From: JADZFO01 sp964512635
Lineage (GTDB): Bacteria > 4484-113 > JAFGCY01
Length of the DNA stretch: 64,000 nt
NCBI GenBank assembly: GCA_964512635.1
Contig: CAZEJB010000010.1
Location: 1 to 64,000, forward strand
Direction: 5' to 3'
Part shown: one piece after another, positions 1 through 8,120 of the stretch
Layout: each line of letters starts with the position of its first letter
Position numbering within the stretch: the stretch's first letter is position 1
Position numbers and translations under genes: made by a program
Notes under the pieces: generated by a model
Database searches by the model: none
Told to the model about the DNA's origin: nothing
Seen by the model: the letters and a program-made list of their open reading frames with translations, nothing else

Positions 1-167
1 GGCCCGGCCAGCCGGTGATCCTCTGCACCGGCTTCAGCCATGTGATGTCCGAACAAATGGCCCAGGAACTCGGCCTCGCGGACTACCTGCTCAAGCCAAT
101 CACCAGCGAGGACCTGGCTAAAGCTGTACGCCGCGCGCTGGATACCAGCAAGGTCTCATCCTCGTAA
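1..167 (+). CDS. Response-regulator receiver domain, C-terminal fragment
   Basis: The gene enters from outside the window; the readable frame begins at base 3 and stops at TAA 165-167. The 54 visible residues match the last part of a CheY-like receiver domain: a hydrophobic strand ending in the conserved Thr (PVILCTGFS), a helix, then the conserved Lys-Pro (LLKPI) and a final amphipathic helix (EDLAKAVRRALD). The phosphoacceptor Asp lies outside the window. The protein ends about ten residues after the domain, so the receiver is C-terminal, as in a stand-alone CheY-like protein or a hybrid histidine kinase; the PVILCTGFS wording is common in hybrid kinases. Which of the two cannot be decided here. 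Confidence 0.85.
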   Translation, partial: PGQPVILCTGFSHVMSEQMAQELGLADYLLKPITSEDLAKAVRRALDTSKVSSS

Positions 168-205
168 GCGGCGCCCGACGAAACAGGGAGCGGTAGCCGG
201 GCTGT

Positions 206-2680
206 CTACTGCCCCAGTTCCTTCAGCCGCGCCTGCGCCGCTTCGGCCTCGGTCAGCAGGCCAAACTTCGGGCCTTCGGTGACGACATGCCGCAGCATTT
301 CCAGCTCCCCGGCCTGGTCGCCCTCAGCACGGTAAATCCGCGCCAGCAGCCAGGTGGCCTGCAGGCCGACGGAGCTGTCAAGGCCTGTGCCGGCTTTGCC
401 GCTGACGACGATCTCTTTCGCGCCGCCGATGTCGCCGCTCTTGAACTTCAGGTCGGCCAGATAGAGCCAGTCTTTGGGCTCGGAGCGATACTCCAGCGCG
501 CGTTGGGCGCAGTAGATCGCCCCGGGGTAATCGCCGATGGCGGCCTTGCGCCGCATCGGCACCAGCCAGTGCAGCAGCAGCACATACTTCTCGCGCTCGG
601 GTGTCAGCACGCACTCGCGGTAGCTCGCATCCTCAACGCTGCCCCGGTCGATGGCGCCGCGCTCCACATAACTGTCCCACAGCGGCCCCAGCATTTCGCT
701 CTGGTCGCTGAACATGCCGCGCAGTTCAGCGTGGTCGACACTGGTGCCGTATTCGCCCGCGCTGTAGATTCGGCCCAGCGGCCCGTCAAGGCCATAGGGC
801 AGACGCTCGTCAGCCGTCAGCAGGAAGCCGGCGCTGTTGTGATAAATCGCGCCGGAGTCATCCAGCGCGTCGCGGCGCTCGAGGCTCAGCGGCAGCGCAT
901 GGCTCAGGGCGAAGTTGACCATATAGCGCCGATACCCCACCGGATCGCCCTGGCCTTCGGCCAGTCCTCCCGGGCCGTAGTAGTGCTCCATGAACTTGGC
1001 CGCGGCGTAGTTGGCCATGCCCTCGACGAACCAGCGCGGGCCGGAGAATCCGTGCCCCCACCACAGGTGCGCCAGCTCATGCGCCATAACCGGCAGGGCC
1101 TGGCTGCCGCCGCCATAACTTTCTTCGCCGCCGAGGATGAAGACCAGGCCGGCGTCCTCAAAGGCCTGCACGCCGCTTTCGCCGGGGACGAGGAAGACAG
1201 TCTGCTCGGTGATCGGCATCGCGTCGTCGGCGATTCCGTTGTTCAATGTGCGCGGACCCCAGAGCCAACTGTAATAGTTCAACACCGGGCCGATGGCCTT
1301 GACCGAGCCCATGTCAGGCACCGAGTCAATCAGCTCCGGCGGGGCAAACACAGTCAGCTTGCCCCAGTCGGTGGCGATCTCACGGCTGGGGAATGCCGTG
1401 CCAACCACCATACAGTTGCGGGTAGAGGACAGCCACTTCCAGGTGGCTGCCGGTGTACCGCCGACCCAGCCCTGGGTGCTGTCGGCATGGCTGGCGACGT
1501 AGCTCCATCCCGGCCGGGTCTCCAGCGTGATCGAGATCTCCAGCGCGCGGTCTTCACCAGGCCAAAGCGGCGTTGTATCGAAACGGTAGACGCCGGCGTA
1601 GCCGACGGCTGCATAGGATGCGGGTACTTCGCATTCTCCCCTGAGGGCCAGCGTGTAGTCCTTCCATGCTTCAAAGTTGCCTTCAAGATGCAGCACCCAG
1701 TCGGAGGTGCCAGCCCCGCCGCGCGTCGCCTTGAGCATAGGGCCGCTCTGCTCGCCTTCTTCAAGGATGAATGCCTGCGGCATGCCGATCCAGGGGCAGC
1801 TGACCAGGTCAATGTGGTCGCCGGACTCACTCACGCTGAAATCCGCCAGAATTGAGTACTTCAGGCGACCAGCGGCGACAGCAGGTTCCAAGCCTGCCGC
1901 GGCCGGCTCGAAGGAGTAGTCATAGGCAATGCGGGTGAAGCGCACAGACTGATCCGCCTCGCCTTCTTCCGGCGCCCAGGGCCACTGGTACATTACCGAG
2001 CCGCGGTTGTAGTCCTCAATGCTGACTTCGCTTGCGTCCGCGTTGATGCGCAGGTCATAGCGCACTGGGCTGGCCTCCCAGGCCGGCTGGGCCCAGAAGG
2101 CGACGAAAGCTTCCTTCTTGACCGGTGCGCGCGCGGTCATGGTGCTCTCGTCCATCCAGGCGTCACTGGCGCACTGGAGGTACAGCTCCAGCACTCGCGC
2201 CTGCTCTTCTGTGCTCAGCCCAGCCCAGCTCAGGGGCTTTTCCGGCGCCGGGCCCCCGCTGTGGGTCATCAGCATCGCGCCGGCCTCGGAAGAAATGTTG
2301 AGATAGACAGCCTCCGCAGGTATGGCGGCCAGATCGCCGCCACCGCCGGCTGCTCCCGCCTGAAGTTCGGCAAAGAGATTCAGGCTGCCGGGCCCGGTGC
2401 CCAGTCCATTCAGTCCGACCTTCAAAGCCGGCGCAACACAGAGTGCCTCAAACGCCTGGCCATCACCCTTGAAATGCACCACCAGCCCGGCAATACCTTC
2501 CAGATGGACCCCGCCGAGATCCAGCCAGTAGCTGTCCGAGGTGTGGGCATAGGCGGCGTCCAGCAGGGTCTGAGGAACAGGAATGCTTGCCGGATCAAAG
2601 ACCGGCCCGGCGGCACTGGCCGCGGAGGTAAGCAGCAGGCTGGATAAGACCCAGCTCAGGCAAAGGGTGGTGGTACGCAT
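206..2680 (-). CDS. Secreted gluzincin metalloprotease (Peptidase_MA/M1-like) with C-terminal helical repeats
   Basis: This 824-residue protein begins with a clear signal peptide (MRTTTLCLSWVLSSLLLTSA, cleavage near ASA-AG), so it acts outside the cytoplasm. Residues about 533-537 are HELAH, followed by the glutamate in FVEGMANY, giving a gluzincin zinc site (two His, one Glu). The gap between the second His and this Glu is 14 residues, shorter than the 18 of classical M1 aminopeptidases and closer to Peptidase_MA-like enzymes. The region before it looks like a beta-rich M1-type N-terminal domain. The last ~110 residues look like two or three TPR-type helical repeats. No neighbour points to a substrate. 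The family assignment is good, the specificity unknown. Confidence 0.8.
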   Translation of the reverse strand: MRTTTLCLSWVLSSLLLTSAASAAGPVFDPASIPVPQTLLDAAYAHTSDSYWLDLGGVHLEGIAGLVVHFKGDGQAFEALCVAPALKVGLNGLGTGPGSLNLFAELQAGAAGGGGDLAAIPAEAVYLNISSEAGAMLMTHSGGPAPEKPLSWAGLSTEEQARVLELYLQCASDAWMDESTMTARAPVKKEAFVAFWAQPAWEASPVRYDLRINADASEVSIEDYNRGSVMYQWPWAPEEGEADQSVRFTRIAYDYSFEPAAAGLEPAVAAGRLKYSILADFSVSESGDHIDLVSCPWIGMPQAFILEEGEQSGPMLKATRGGAGTSDWVLHLEGNFEAWKDYTLALRGECEVPASYAAVGYAGVYRFDTTPLWPGEDRALEISITLETRPGWSYVASHADSTQGWVGGTPAATWKWLSSTRNCMVVGTAFPSREIATDWGKLTVFAPPELIDSVPDMGSVKAIGPVLNYYSWLWGPRTLNNGIADDAMPITEQTVFLVPGESGVQAFEDAGLVFILGGEESYGGGSQALPVMAHELAHLWWGHGFSGPRWFVEGMANYAAAKFMEHYYGPGGLAEGQGDPVGYRRYMVNFALSHALPLSLERRDALDDSGAIYHNSAGFLLTADERLPYGLDGPLGRIYSAGEYGTSVDHAELRGMFSDQSEMLGPLWDSYVERGAIDRGSVEDASYRECVLTPEREKYVLLLHWLVPMRRKAAIGDYPGAIYCAQRALEYRSEPKDWLYLADLKFKSGDIGGAKEIVVSGKAGTGLDSSVGLQATWLLARIYRAEGDQAGELEMLRHVVTEGPKFGLLTEAEAAQARLKELGQ

Positions 2681-2917
2681 ATGAAATTCTAGCTCGCAGT
2701 CTGCGCCGCAAATCTCAGCACAGTTGAACGCTTGAACGCTGCGGACCAGAAGCCGCCTGCCACAGCTTGTGCCCCAAAACGCTCACGCGGGAACATTCGG
2801 CACAATAATGATTGCGTCCCAGCTCGGACGCTTGCCGCCCACATAGACTGTCTCTGCCACGCGCACAACTTTAGCTCTACGCGCCCTAACTGACCTACTG
2901 ACGCGGTATCATGGAGT

Positions 2918-3139
2918 ATGCCTAAGCAAGACCCGGCACAGATTGCGCACCGCGTGTTTTTGGAGTCCATCGGCGAGAAGCCCAAGACCCAGCCACGTGC
3001 TGCGCCTGAAAAGGATGCTGCTGCCGTGGAGTTGGGGCGCAAGGGCGGCAAGGCACGGGCAGCTAAACTCAACCCGGATGAGCGTTCGGATTCAGCAAAA
3101 AAAGCTGTACAATCTCGTTGGCACAAAAGACCAGAGTAG
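2918..3139 (+). CDS. Small basic protein with GRKGGKARAAKL motif
   Basis: This is a 73-residue, strongly basic, probably cytoplasmic protein. Its centre carries GRKGGKARAAKL followed by an NPDERSDSAKKAVQSRW segment, a pattern I recognise from many small uncharacterised proteins that accompany mobile or accessory genes; a nucleic-acid-binding role is plausible from the charge only. The ATG at 2918 lies just after an AT-rich stretch and no strong ribosome site is visible. The DUF3800 gene starts about 20 nt after its stop, which suggests co-transcription as the first gene of an accessory cassette. Confidence 0.65.
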   Translation: MPKQDPAQIAHRVFLESIGEKPKTQPRAAPEKDAAAVELGRKGGKARAAKLNPDERSDSAKKAVQSRWHKRPE

Positions 3140-3159
3140 GTCTGTCTGTGGGGGGAACG

Positions 3160-3861
3160 GTGGACTTAAGCGACATTTGTATCTATTGCGATGAGAGTTG
3201 TCATTTAGAGCGTGACGGCAACCCAGCAATGGCAATCGGCGCTATCTGGGCCCCAAAACCAAAGGTTCGCGAAGCCAATAAGCGCATACGAGAACTGAAA
3301 GTACGTAACGGTCTCTCAGTTGATTACGAACTGAAATGGAGTAAGATTTCCCCCAACCACTGCCAAGTCTACGAGGATGTGGTTAGTTATTTCTTCGACG
3401 ACGATGATTTGCACTATCGCAGTGTTCTGATTGACAGCAAGGACAGACTCGACCACCAGAAGTTTGGGCAGACGCACGACGACTGGTACTTCAAGATGCA
3501 CTTCATACTGCTGAAGTTTCTTATAATGCCTCAAGTCTGCAATCACATTTACCTCGATCACAAGGACACTCGAAGCGCCCAAAGCACTCGTAAACTTCGG
3601 GACGTACTCTGCAACAACATTTACGACTTTGAGCGCAGTGTTATCCGTAGCATTCAGATCGTCAGGTCAGATGAAATCCAGCTTGTCCAATTAGCCGACA
3701 TTCTGACCGGCGCCATGACGTACGCCAATCGTACGACACAATTGAACAAAGGGAAGAACAAGGTATTATCAATGATCCGGGCGAAGAGTGGGTACACACT
3801 AACTAGTACCACATTGTATCGCGAGGACAAGCTAAACATTTTCAGTTGGAAGTCAATGTGA
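3160..3861 (+). CDS. DUF3800 family protein
   Basis: The product has 233 residues when started at GTG 3160, which follows a GGGGGAA ribosome site; the frame is also open from TTG 3118, but that would overlap the previous gene. The family signature is present: an acidic CDES motif close to the N-terminus (D11, E12), a central YLDHKD, and a late QLADILTGA motif whose Asp is about residue 180. These acidic positions are expected for an RNase H-like fold, and DUF3800 is usually regarded as a probable nuclease of mobile and defence regions; the activity is not proven. Base composition is clearly lower in GC than that of the flanking chromosome. It overlaps the next gene by one base (TGATG). Confidence 0.75.
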   Translation: MDLSDICIYCDESCHLERDGNPAMAIGAIWAPKPKVREANKRIRELKVRNGLSVDYELKWSKISPNHCQVYEDVVSYFFDDDDLHYRSVLIDSKDRLDHQKFGQTHDDWYFKMHFILLKFLIMPQVCNHIYLDHKDTRSAQSTRKLRDVLCNNIYDFERSVIRSIQIVRSDEIQLVQLADILTGAMTYANRTTQLNKGKNKVLSMIRAKSGYTLTSTTLYREDKLNIFSWKSM

Positions 3862-4397
3862 TGGATCAACCTGTAGAAGCCCTTAATTGGTTACCTGAAA
3901 CAGTGGACCGTGCCAATTTCAAAGACGTTGAATCCTATATAGATGAATTGCACGCAGGGTTCACGCATGACTTGATAACCCAGCCGTGTCACTGCCCACG
4001 CGGTGGCAGGAGAGTGCGAATTGCTAATTTTGCGCCTTTGCCTAATGTAGTAACCAAAGACCGAGAGGCTACCTTTATCCACATAATTACAAAGGAGGAC
4101 TTTATTAGCGGCGACCGGCATGGGCTATTGTGCATGCTGAAAAGTCCGCGTGTTCCATGGATTGCTCCTTTAATCACTAATGCCGACAAACCGCAAGTGA
4201 CGGCTTGGCGGAATTTCAACAGAAAAGACACAAGGCTTCTGGTTTGGCTTGAGGAAGAGGGGTTCTTGCTGGTGTTTAGAGAGCGGGCCACTGAACTGAT
4301 ACTTCTTACAGTGGTCTGCCAAGACAGAGAGCACAACTTCGAAAAGTTGAGAAAAGAGAGAGCTGAGTATCTAAAAGATCATGCGCCGCCCCTTTGA
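3861..4397 (+). CDS. Unknown protein, third gene of the DUF3800 cassette (possible BECR-type nuclease)
   Basis: ATG 3861 overlaps the DUF3800 stop by one base, so the 178-residue product is probably made by coupled translation. I do not recognise the family with certainty. The middle (IITKEDFISG, then RVPWIAPLIT, then LLVWLEEEGFLLVF and a final LLTVVCQDREHNFEKLRKE) resembles the layout of the phage-associated Barnase/EndoU/ColicinD/RelE-like nuclease domains, in which a helix precedes a short beta sheet with His, Lys or Arg residues. That is inference from pattern alone. There is no signal peptide or membrane segment. Composition is low-GC like the previous gene, which supports acquisition as one unit. 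Confidence 0.5.
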   Translation: MDQPVEALNWLPETVDRANFKDVESYIDELHAGFTHDLITQPCHCPRGGRRVRIANFAPLPNVVTKDREATFIHIITKEDFISGDRHGLLCMLKSPRVPWIAPLITNADKPQVTAWRNFNRKDTRLLVWLEEEGFLLVFRERATELILLTVVCQDREHNFEKLRKERAEYLKDHAPPL

Positions 4398-4445
4398 AAG
4401 AACGACGCATGTACTCCTCCTACACAAAGGCAGGTGAGCTACATG

Positions 4446-4503
4446 CAGTATACCCGACGTTCGCCGGATTGCAAGTTAAATTTGGAAACAGTCAGTATAC
4501 CCG
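4446..4503. repeat. Two 11-bp direct repeats upstream of the transposase
   Basis: CAGTATACCCG occurs exactly at 4446-4456 and again at 4493-4503. The related octamer GTCAGTAT occurs at 4491 and again at 4591, overlapping the start of the transposase gene. They may be binding or end sequences of the insertion element; no terminal inverted repeats or target duplication could be matched to the right side. Confidence 0.4.
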
Positions 4504-4560
4504 CGTCTGTCTCAGTCCGCAGAACTTTCACGAAAAGAAACAGATGTTAAGTGTCCAAGG

Positions 4561-4589
4561 TTGACACCATACCTAGCGCTACGTATAAT
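4561..4589 (+). promoter_or_regulatory. Consensus sigma70-type promoter of the transposase
   Basis: TTGACA (4561-4566), exactly 17 bp, then TATAAT (4584-4589): both hexamers are perfect consensus. The transposase ATG at 4597 lies 7 nt after the -10 box, where transcription itself should begin, so the message would be leaderless. GTGTC (4551-4555) and GACAC (4563-4567) form an inverted repeat overlapping the -35 box and could be an operator. Confidence 0.75.
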
Positions 4590-4596
4590 AGTCAGT

Positions 4597-5487
4597 ATGA
4601 ATCGCAAGTCAATCAGCGAAAGGGCCACCATCCTGCAATGCCTCTGCGAAGGCATGAGTATCCGGGCCACGGGCCGACTCACTGGGGCCAGCAAGAACAC
4701 CATTGTAAAGCTGCTTGCTGACGCTGGCGATGCCTGTCTGGACTTCCAAGACCGCATCATGGTTGACCTGCCTTGCTCACTTGTCCAGTGCGATGAAATC
4801 TGGAGCTTCTGCTACAGCAAGGCCAAGAATGTGCCGGAAGACAAGCAAGGCGAGTTTGGCTATGGCGATGTTTGGACTTGGGTAGCTCTCGACGCTGACA
4901 CAAAGCTTGTTCCCTGCTGGCATGTAGGCGGGCGCACTAAAGAGGATGCCACCGCCTTTATGACTGGCCTTGCTGCACGCTTGAAGTATGACCCCCAGAT
5001 CACCACGGACGGGCTGAATGTGTACATTGACGCGGTTCTACAGGCATTCGGGCCTTATGCGGACTATGCACAGCTCGTGAAGACCTATGGCGCTGACCCT
5101 AGCGCAGAGCGCCGCTACAGCCCTGCCAAGATCAACGGAGCGCACAAGCACAAGGTCAGTGGATACCCCGACAAGCACCTAGTCAGCACGTCCTATGTGG
5201 AGCGCCAGAACCTGACCATGAGGATGCAAATGCGCCGCTTCACACGCCTTACAAACGCATTCAGCAAGAAGCTTGAGAACCACATGCACGCCTTGAGCCT
5301 GTTCTACATGTACTACAACTTCGCCCGTCCGCACAAGACCCTCAAGGGCCAGACCCCGGCAATGGCAATAGGCATAGCTGACCATGTATGGAGCTTCGAG
5401 GAGATAGCAGCACTTACTGACCGCACAAAAGAGCCTATCATCCTGTCCATGGATAGCACAGACACAAGCGAAGACCCCAAAGCATAA
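4597..5487 (+). mobile_element. IS1-family-type transposase (DDE), single reading frame
   Basis: This 296-residue transposase has an N-terminal helix-turn-helix (EGMSIRATGRLTGASKNT) and a DDE catalytic core: D66 in QCDEIWSF, D138 in TTDGLNVY and E202 in SYVERQNLTMR. The C-terminus carries the FTRLTNAFSKKLENH and FARPHKTLKGQTPAMA blocks typical of this IS1-like group common in environmental bacteria. It is intact and needs no frameshift, unlike classical IS1. I chose ATG 4597 over the upstream TTG at 4561 because that TTG is part of the -35 box. Clear terminal inverted repeats and a target-site duplication were not found, so the element boundaries are undefined. Confidence 0.88.
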
Positions 5488-6125
5488 CCAGAGTGACACC
5501 ACAGGAGTGTGACGCGGCTCGCGGCCGCACCTGAACAAGCGTCAGTGCAGGAAGCTGCGAAGATTCTGCTGGTCCACAAGTGGCCCACTTTGGACAACGC
5601 AGCCGCGTCGCTGAAACAATCGCAGCCTGCAGCTGGTATCCAACGGGCACCCTCTCGGGGAACGCCCCCGGGCCGGTGGGCAAAGAAGGACGCCATCCTG
5701 GTTTCAGATTGTAGATTCATGCAAGTGGCAGTTTTTTGCTCGTTGCTTGATGTGCAAAGCGCGACTTTGACGGGCGGCTCGCGCGGGCGGACCGGAACTG
5801 GACCAGGCCACAGAGGAAAACATGCAAATGACGTCGATTTTGAAGGCCCAAGATTAAATTCCCCGCAGCAAGGAAATTCAAAATGCCATTCTCTGCAAGT
5901 TACAGGGGCCGGAAAGTTAAATCAGCCTCCGCCCAGTCAGGTGAGTGAAAATCGGAAAACACGTACGCTTGGGCGGGCCAAAGTAAAATCCCAGCCTGCG
6001 GCTGGAGCGATTCGGGAGGGACAGTTGCAGAGTTATCCAAGTGTAGCTCGTCGAGATAGCTTGCGCTTTGGGCCGGCTGTGTCAGCCCGATCAGTCCAGG
6101 CCCGTCCGTTATCATCAGAATCGCC
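5488..6125. other. Intergenic stretch with no supported gene
   Basis: The frames open here have no recognisable protein features and look like read-through of GC-rich DNA. I see patches of AT-rich sequence and two similar tags, CAGCCTGCAGCTGG (about 5622) and CAGCCTGCGGCTGG (about 5992), but no structured RNA, promoter or terminator I can defend. It may hold the right-hand remains of the insertion element. Confidence 0.5.
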
Positions 6126-6614
6126 ATGCCAGTGGATGTAACAAAAGTCAAAAACCGGCGCAAGGTGCACTTTGAGCAGCCCCGGGACATCATTGCCGAA
6201 GCCGAGGCGCTGGCCCAGGGGCCGCTGCAGCAGCTGGGCAACCTCAGCCTGGGGCAGACCTGCGGCCATCTGGCGACCTGGATGAACCTCAGCATCGACG
6301 GCGGCATACCCATGGAAGCGCCGCCGCTGCTGCGGGTCTTCGCCCGGCTGTTTAAGGAGTACCTGCTCAGTCGCCCGCTGCCCGCGGGTTACAAGCTGCC
6401 GGCCCGGGCCAAAGAGGTGCTGATCCCCCTGCCGGAGATCTCCAGCGAGGCCGGACTCGAGCAGCTGCGCGCGGCGGTCCAGCGGCTTGAGCGCGAGGAA
6501 CAGCGTGTCCCCAGTCCTATGCTGGGGCCTTTGAGCCGCAGCGACTGGGACCGTCTGCACTGCCGCCATGCCGAACTGCACTTCAGTTTTCTGCGGCCTG
6601 AACAGCAGGCTTGA
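6126..6614 (+). CDS. DUF1569 (DinB-like fold) protein
   Basis: The 162-residue product matches DUF1569: it has the early SLGQTCGHLATWMNLSIDG block, a middle KLPARAKEVLIP segment and the late HCRHAELHFSFL block. The conserved His residues in those two blocks match the metal-binding His positions of the four-helix DinB/YfiT superfamily. It is cytoplasmic; no substrate is known for the family. There is no strong ribosome site before ATG 6126. A second DinB-fold protein is encoded at 19517-19993. Confidence 0.8.
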   Translation: MPVDVTKVKNRRKVHFEQPRDIIAEAEALAQGPLQQLGNLSLGQTCGHLATWMNLSIDGGIPMEAPPLLRVFARLFKEYLLSRPLPAGYKLPARAKEVLIPLPEISSEAGLEQLRAAVQRLEREEQRVPSPMLGPLSRSDWDRLHCRHAELHFSFLRPEQQA

Positions 6615-6786
6615 AGCCCCCAGGAAGCTTCAGGGGAATTGGTACAGAATCTTCTTGACGAGCCAAGTCAACAGCAGTAGTATTCAAGTGGGTGGAAACC
6701 TGTGTCGGGCATGATTACGGCCAGCAACAGGTGTCCAGGGGCAGGGCAACCTGCCTTATTCTATTTACAAGGTGGAGGATACCTCA

Positions 6787-6963
6787 ATGAACGCTAAGTG
6801 GCTTATTGCCCTTGGTCTTTTTGCCATGCTGGTCCTGGCCGGCTGCCCCGCCGGCAGTGACAATGGCGCCAGCAATGACACCCGTTCGACCATTAAGGTC
6901 GGCGAGGGTGGCGGCGACAGCGGCGGCACCGAGAGCACTGAGAGCACCGAAGGCGGAGAGTAA
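6787..6963 (+). CDS. Small lipoprotein
   Basis: The 58-residue product has a complete lipoprotein signal (hydrophobic stretch ending in the lipobox LAGC) and then only ~40 residues rich in Gly, Ser, Thr and Glu (EGGGDSGGTESTESTEGGE), with no folded domain. A strong ribosome site, GGTGGAGG, precedes ATG 6787. It lies 62 nt upstream of the cytochrome lipoprotein gene and shares the sequence CPAG after the lipid Cys with it, so the pair is probably an operon and may be related by duplication of the signal region. Confidence 0.7.
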   Translation: MNAKWLIALGLFAMLVLAGCPAGSDNGASNDTRSTIKVGEGGGDSGGTESTESTEGGE

Positions 6964-7025
6964 TCTCGCAGCCTTACGAATCGAACTATCAGCCGGCATA
7001 GACCGGCCCAGCCTGGAGGTGGCAC

Positions 7026-8027
7026 TTGCGTCTTCTAATCCTGCTTGTCATTGTCGCAGCGATGCTCAATCTGGCTTCATGCCCCGCTGGCAAGAAGGCT
7101 GAAGGAGACGGCAGTGCCACCTCCACGGCTCAGAACTCGGGTGACTCCCAGTCATCCGTGACCCCGCCTCCTCCTGCAGAAAGCAGCATGAGCGAGGCCG
7201 AACTGGTAGCCCGCGGTGACGCGATCTATCACGGTACTGATTACAGCGCCACCGGTCTGACCTGCGCTCACTGCCATGCCAGCAGTCCGGAGCAGGAGGC
7301 GGAGCAGAAGTTCATCGCCCATACCGGCTATGGCGCGGCGACCCGCGGTGCGTGGAAGATAACGAAGCAGGAAGAGCTGGACGCCAAGAGCGGCTATGCG
7401 AAGACTCTCGCCGACGCGGCTAATGCCTGCATCAATGCGCCTTACATGAACCACTCCGAGAAGCTCAGCGCCGAAGACGCTCAGGCGATGGAAGCCTATC
7501 TTAAGAGCATCAGCAAGGCGGATGCCTGGGACAGCGCGGCTTTCAAGATTGCGCGTGGCACGGCCCTGCCGGCTGCCGGACTCAAGCCGGACAAGGCCAA
7601 TGGCAAGCGCCTTTACGAGATGAGCTGCGAAAAGTGCCACGACGCCGGAATCAAAGGTCTCGAAGAACTTCATGGCGCCAAGGACTGGCTCAACCCGGTC
7701 CAGATCATGGCGAAGATCCGCAAGCTCGACAACTGGTACGACGGCTACGAGAACCAGAAGTACGCTGCTGCGGATGATGCCCGCCTGCTGGCTTTCCTGA
7801 GGGGCCTTGGCGTCAGCACTGCTTCTGCGCAGGAGAACCCCTGCGGCGCCAACCCCTGCGGTGCCAACCCCTGCGGCGCCAACCCGTGCGGTGCCTCTGC
7901 GGAGTCGCATGAAGAAGGCGATGAAGAGGAGATCTTCCCCAAGGGGGCGATGCCCTTCTATGGCACCGACATCCTGAGCGATCAGGAAGTTGTGGATGTC
8001 GCTTTCTACGTCGCCGAAGACGTTTAG
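7026..8027 (+). CDS. Dihaem cytochrome c lipoprotein with NPCGA repeats
   Basis: The start is TTG 7026, supported by GGAGGT five bases upstream. The 333-residue product has a lipobox (LASC), a Pro/Ser linker and two cytochrome c domains with haem sites CAHCH (C80-H84) and CEKCH (C201-H205); Met residues in PYMNH and AMPFYG are candidate distal ligands. It would be an electron carrier anchored in a periplasm-facing membrane. At residues 271-290 four copies of NPCGA, encoded by four 15-bp repeats, add four cysteines outside the haem motifs, followed by an acidic patch (EEGDEEEIF). The architecture resembles SoxA-like or dehydrogenase-linked dihaem cytochromes, but no enzyme partner is adjacent. 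Confidence 0.85.
   Translation: MRLLILLVIVAAMLNLASCPAGKKAEGDGSATSTAQNSGDSQSSVTPPPPAESSMSEAELVARGDAIYHGTDYSATGLTCAHCHASSPEQEAEQKFIAHTGYGAATRGAWKITKQEELDAKSGYAKTLADAANACINAPYMNHSEKLSAEDAQAMEAYLKSISKADAWDSAAFKIARGTALPAAGLKPDKANGKRLYEMSCEKCHDAGIKGLEELHGAKDWLNPVQIMAKIRKLDNWYDGYENQKYAAADDARLLAFLRGLGVSTASAQENPCGANPCGANPCGANPCGASAESHEEGDEEEIFPKGAMPFYGTDILSDQEVVDVAFYVAEDV
7836..7895 (+). repeat. Four 15-bp tandem repeats coding NPCGA
   Basis: The unit AACCCCTGCGGCGCC is present four times in tandem with only third-position changes (7836, 7851, 7866, 7881). It lies in frame inside the dihaem cytochrome gene. Confidence 0.9.
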
Positions 8028-8120
8028 CTGACAGAGCTTTGGGGTCTGCCTGGGCAGGGGCCGCAACCTGGGCCATCTGATTTGGGAGTACATTTCGGGA
8101 ATCGGCCAGACAACTCTGCC

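Noticed and set aside
287..1855. A 522-codon open frame on the plus strand opposite the metalloprotease gene
   Set aside because: It is the antisense shadow of a GC-rich gene with a signal peptide and a zinc site. Its own translation has no domain pattern. The same holds for other long frames opposite lon, dnaK, the TPR gene, the ABC gene and others.
5509..6141. A 210-codon open frame after the transposase
   Set aside because: No start with a ribosome site, no family pattern, composition unlike the real genes; it runs into the next gene.
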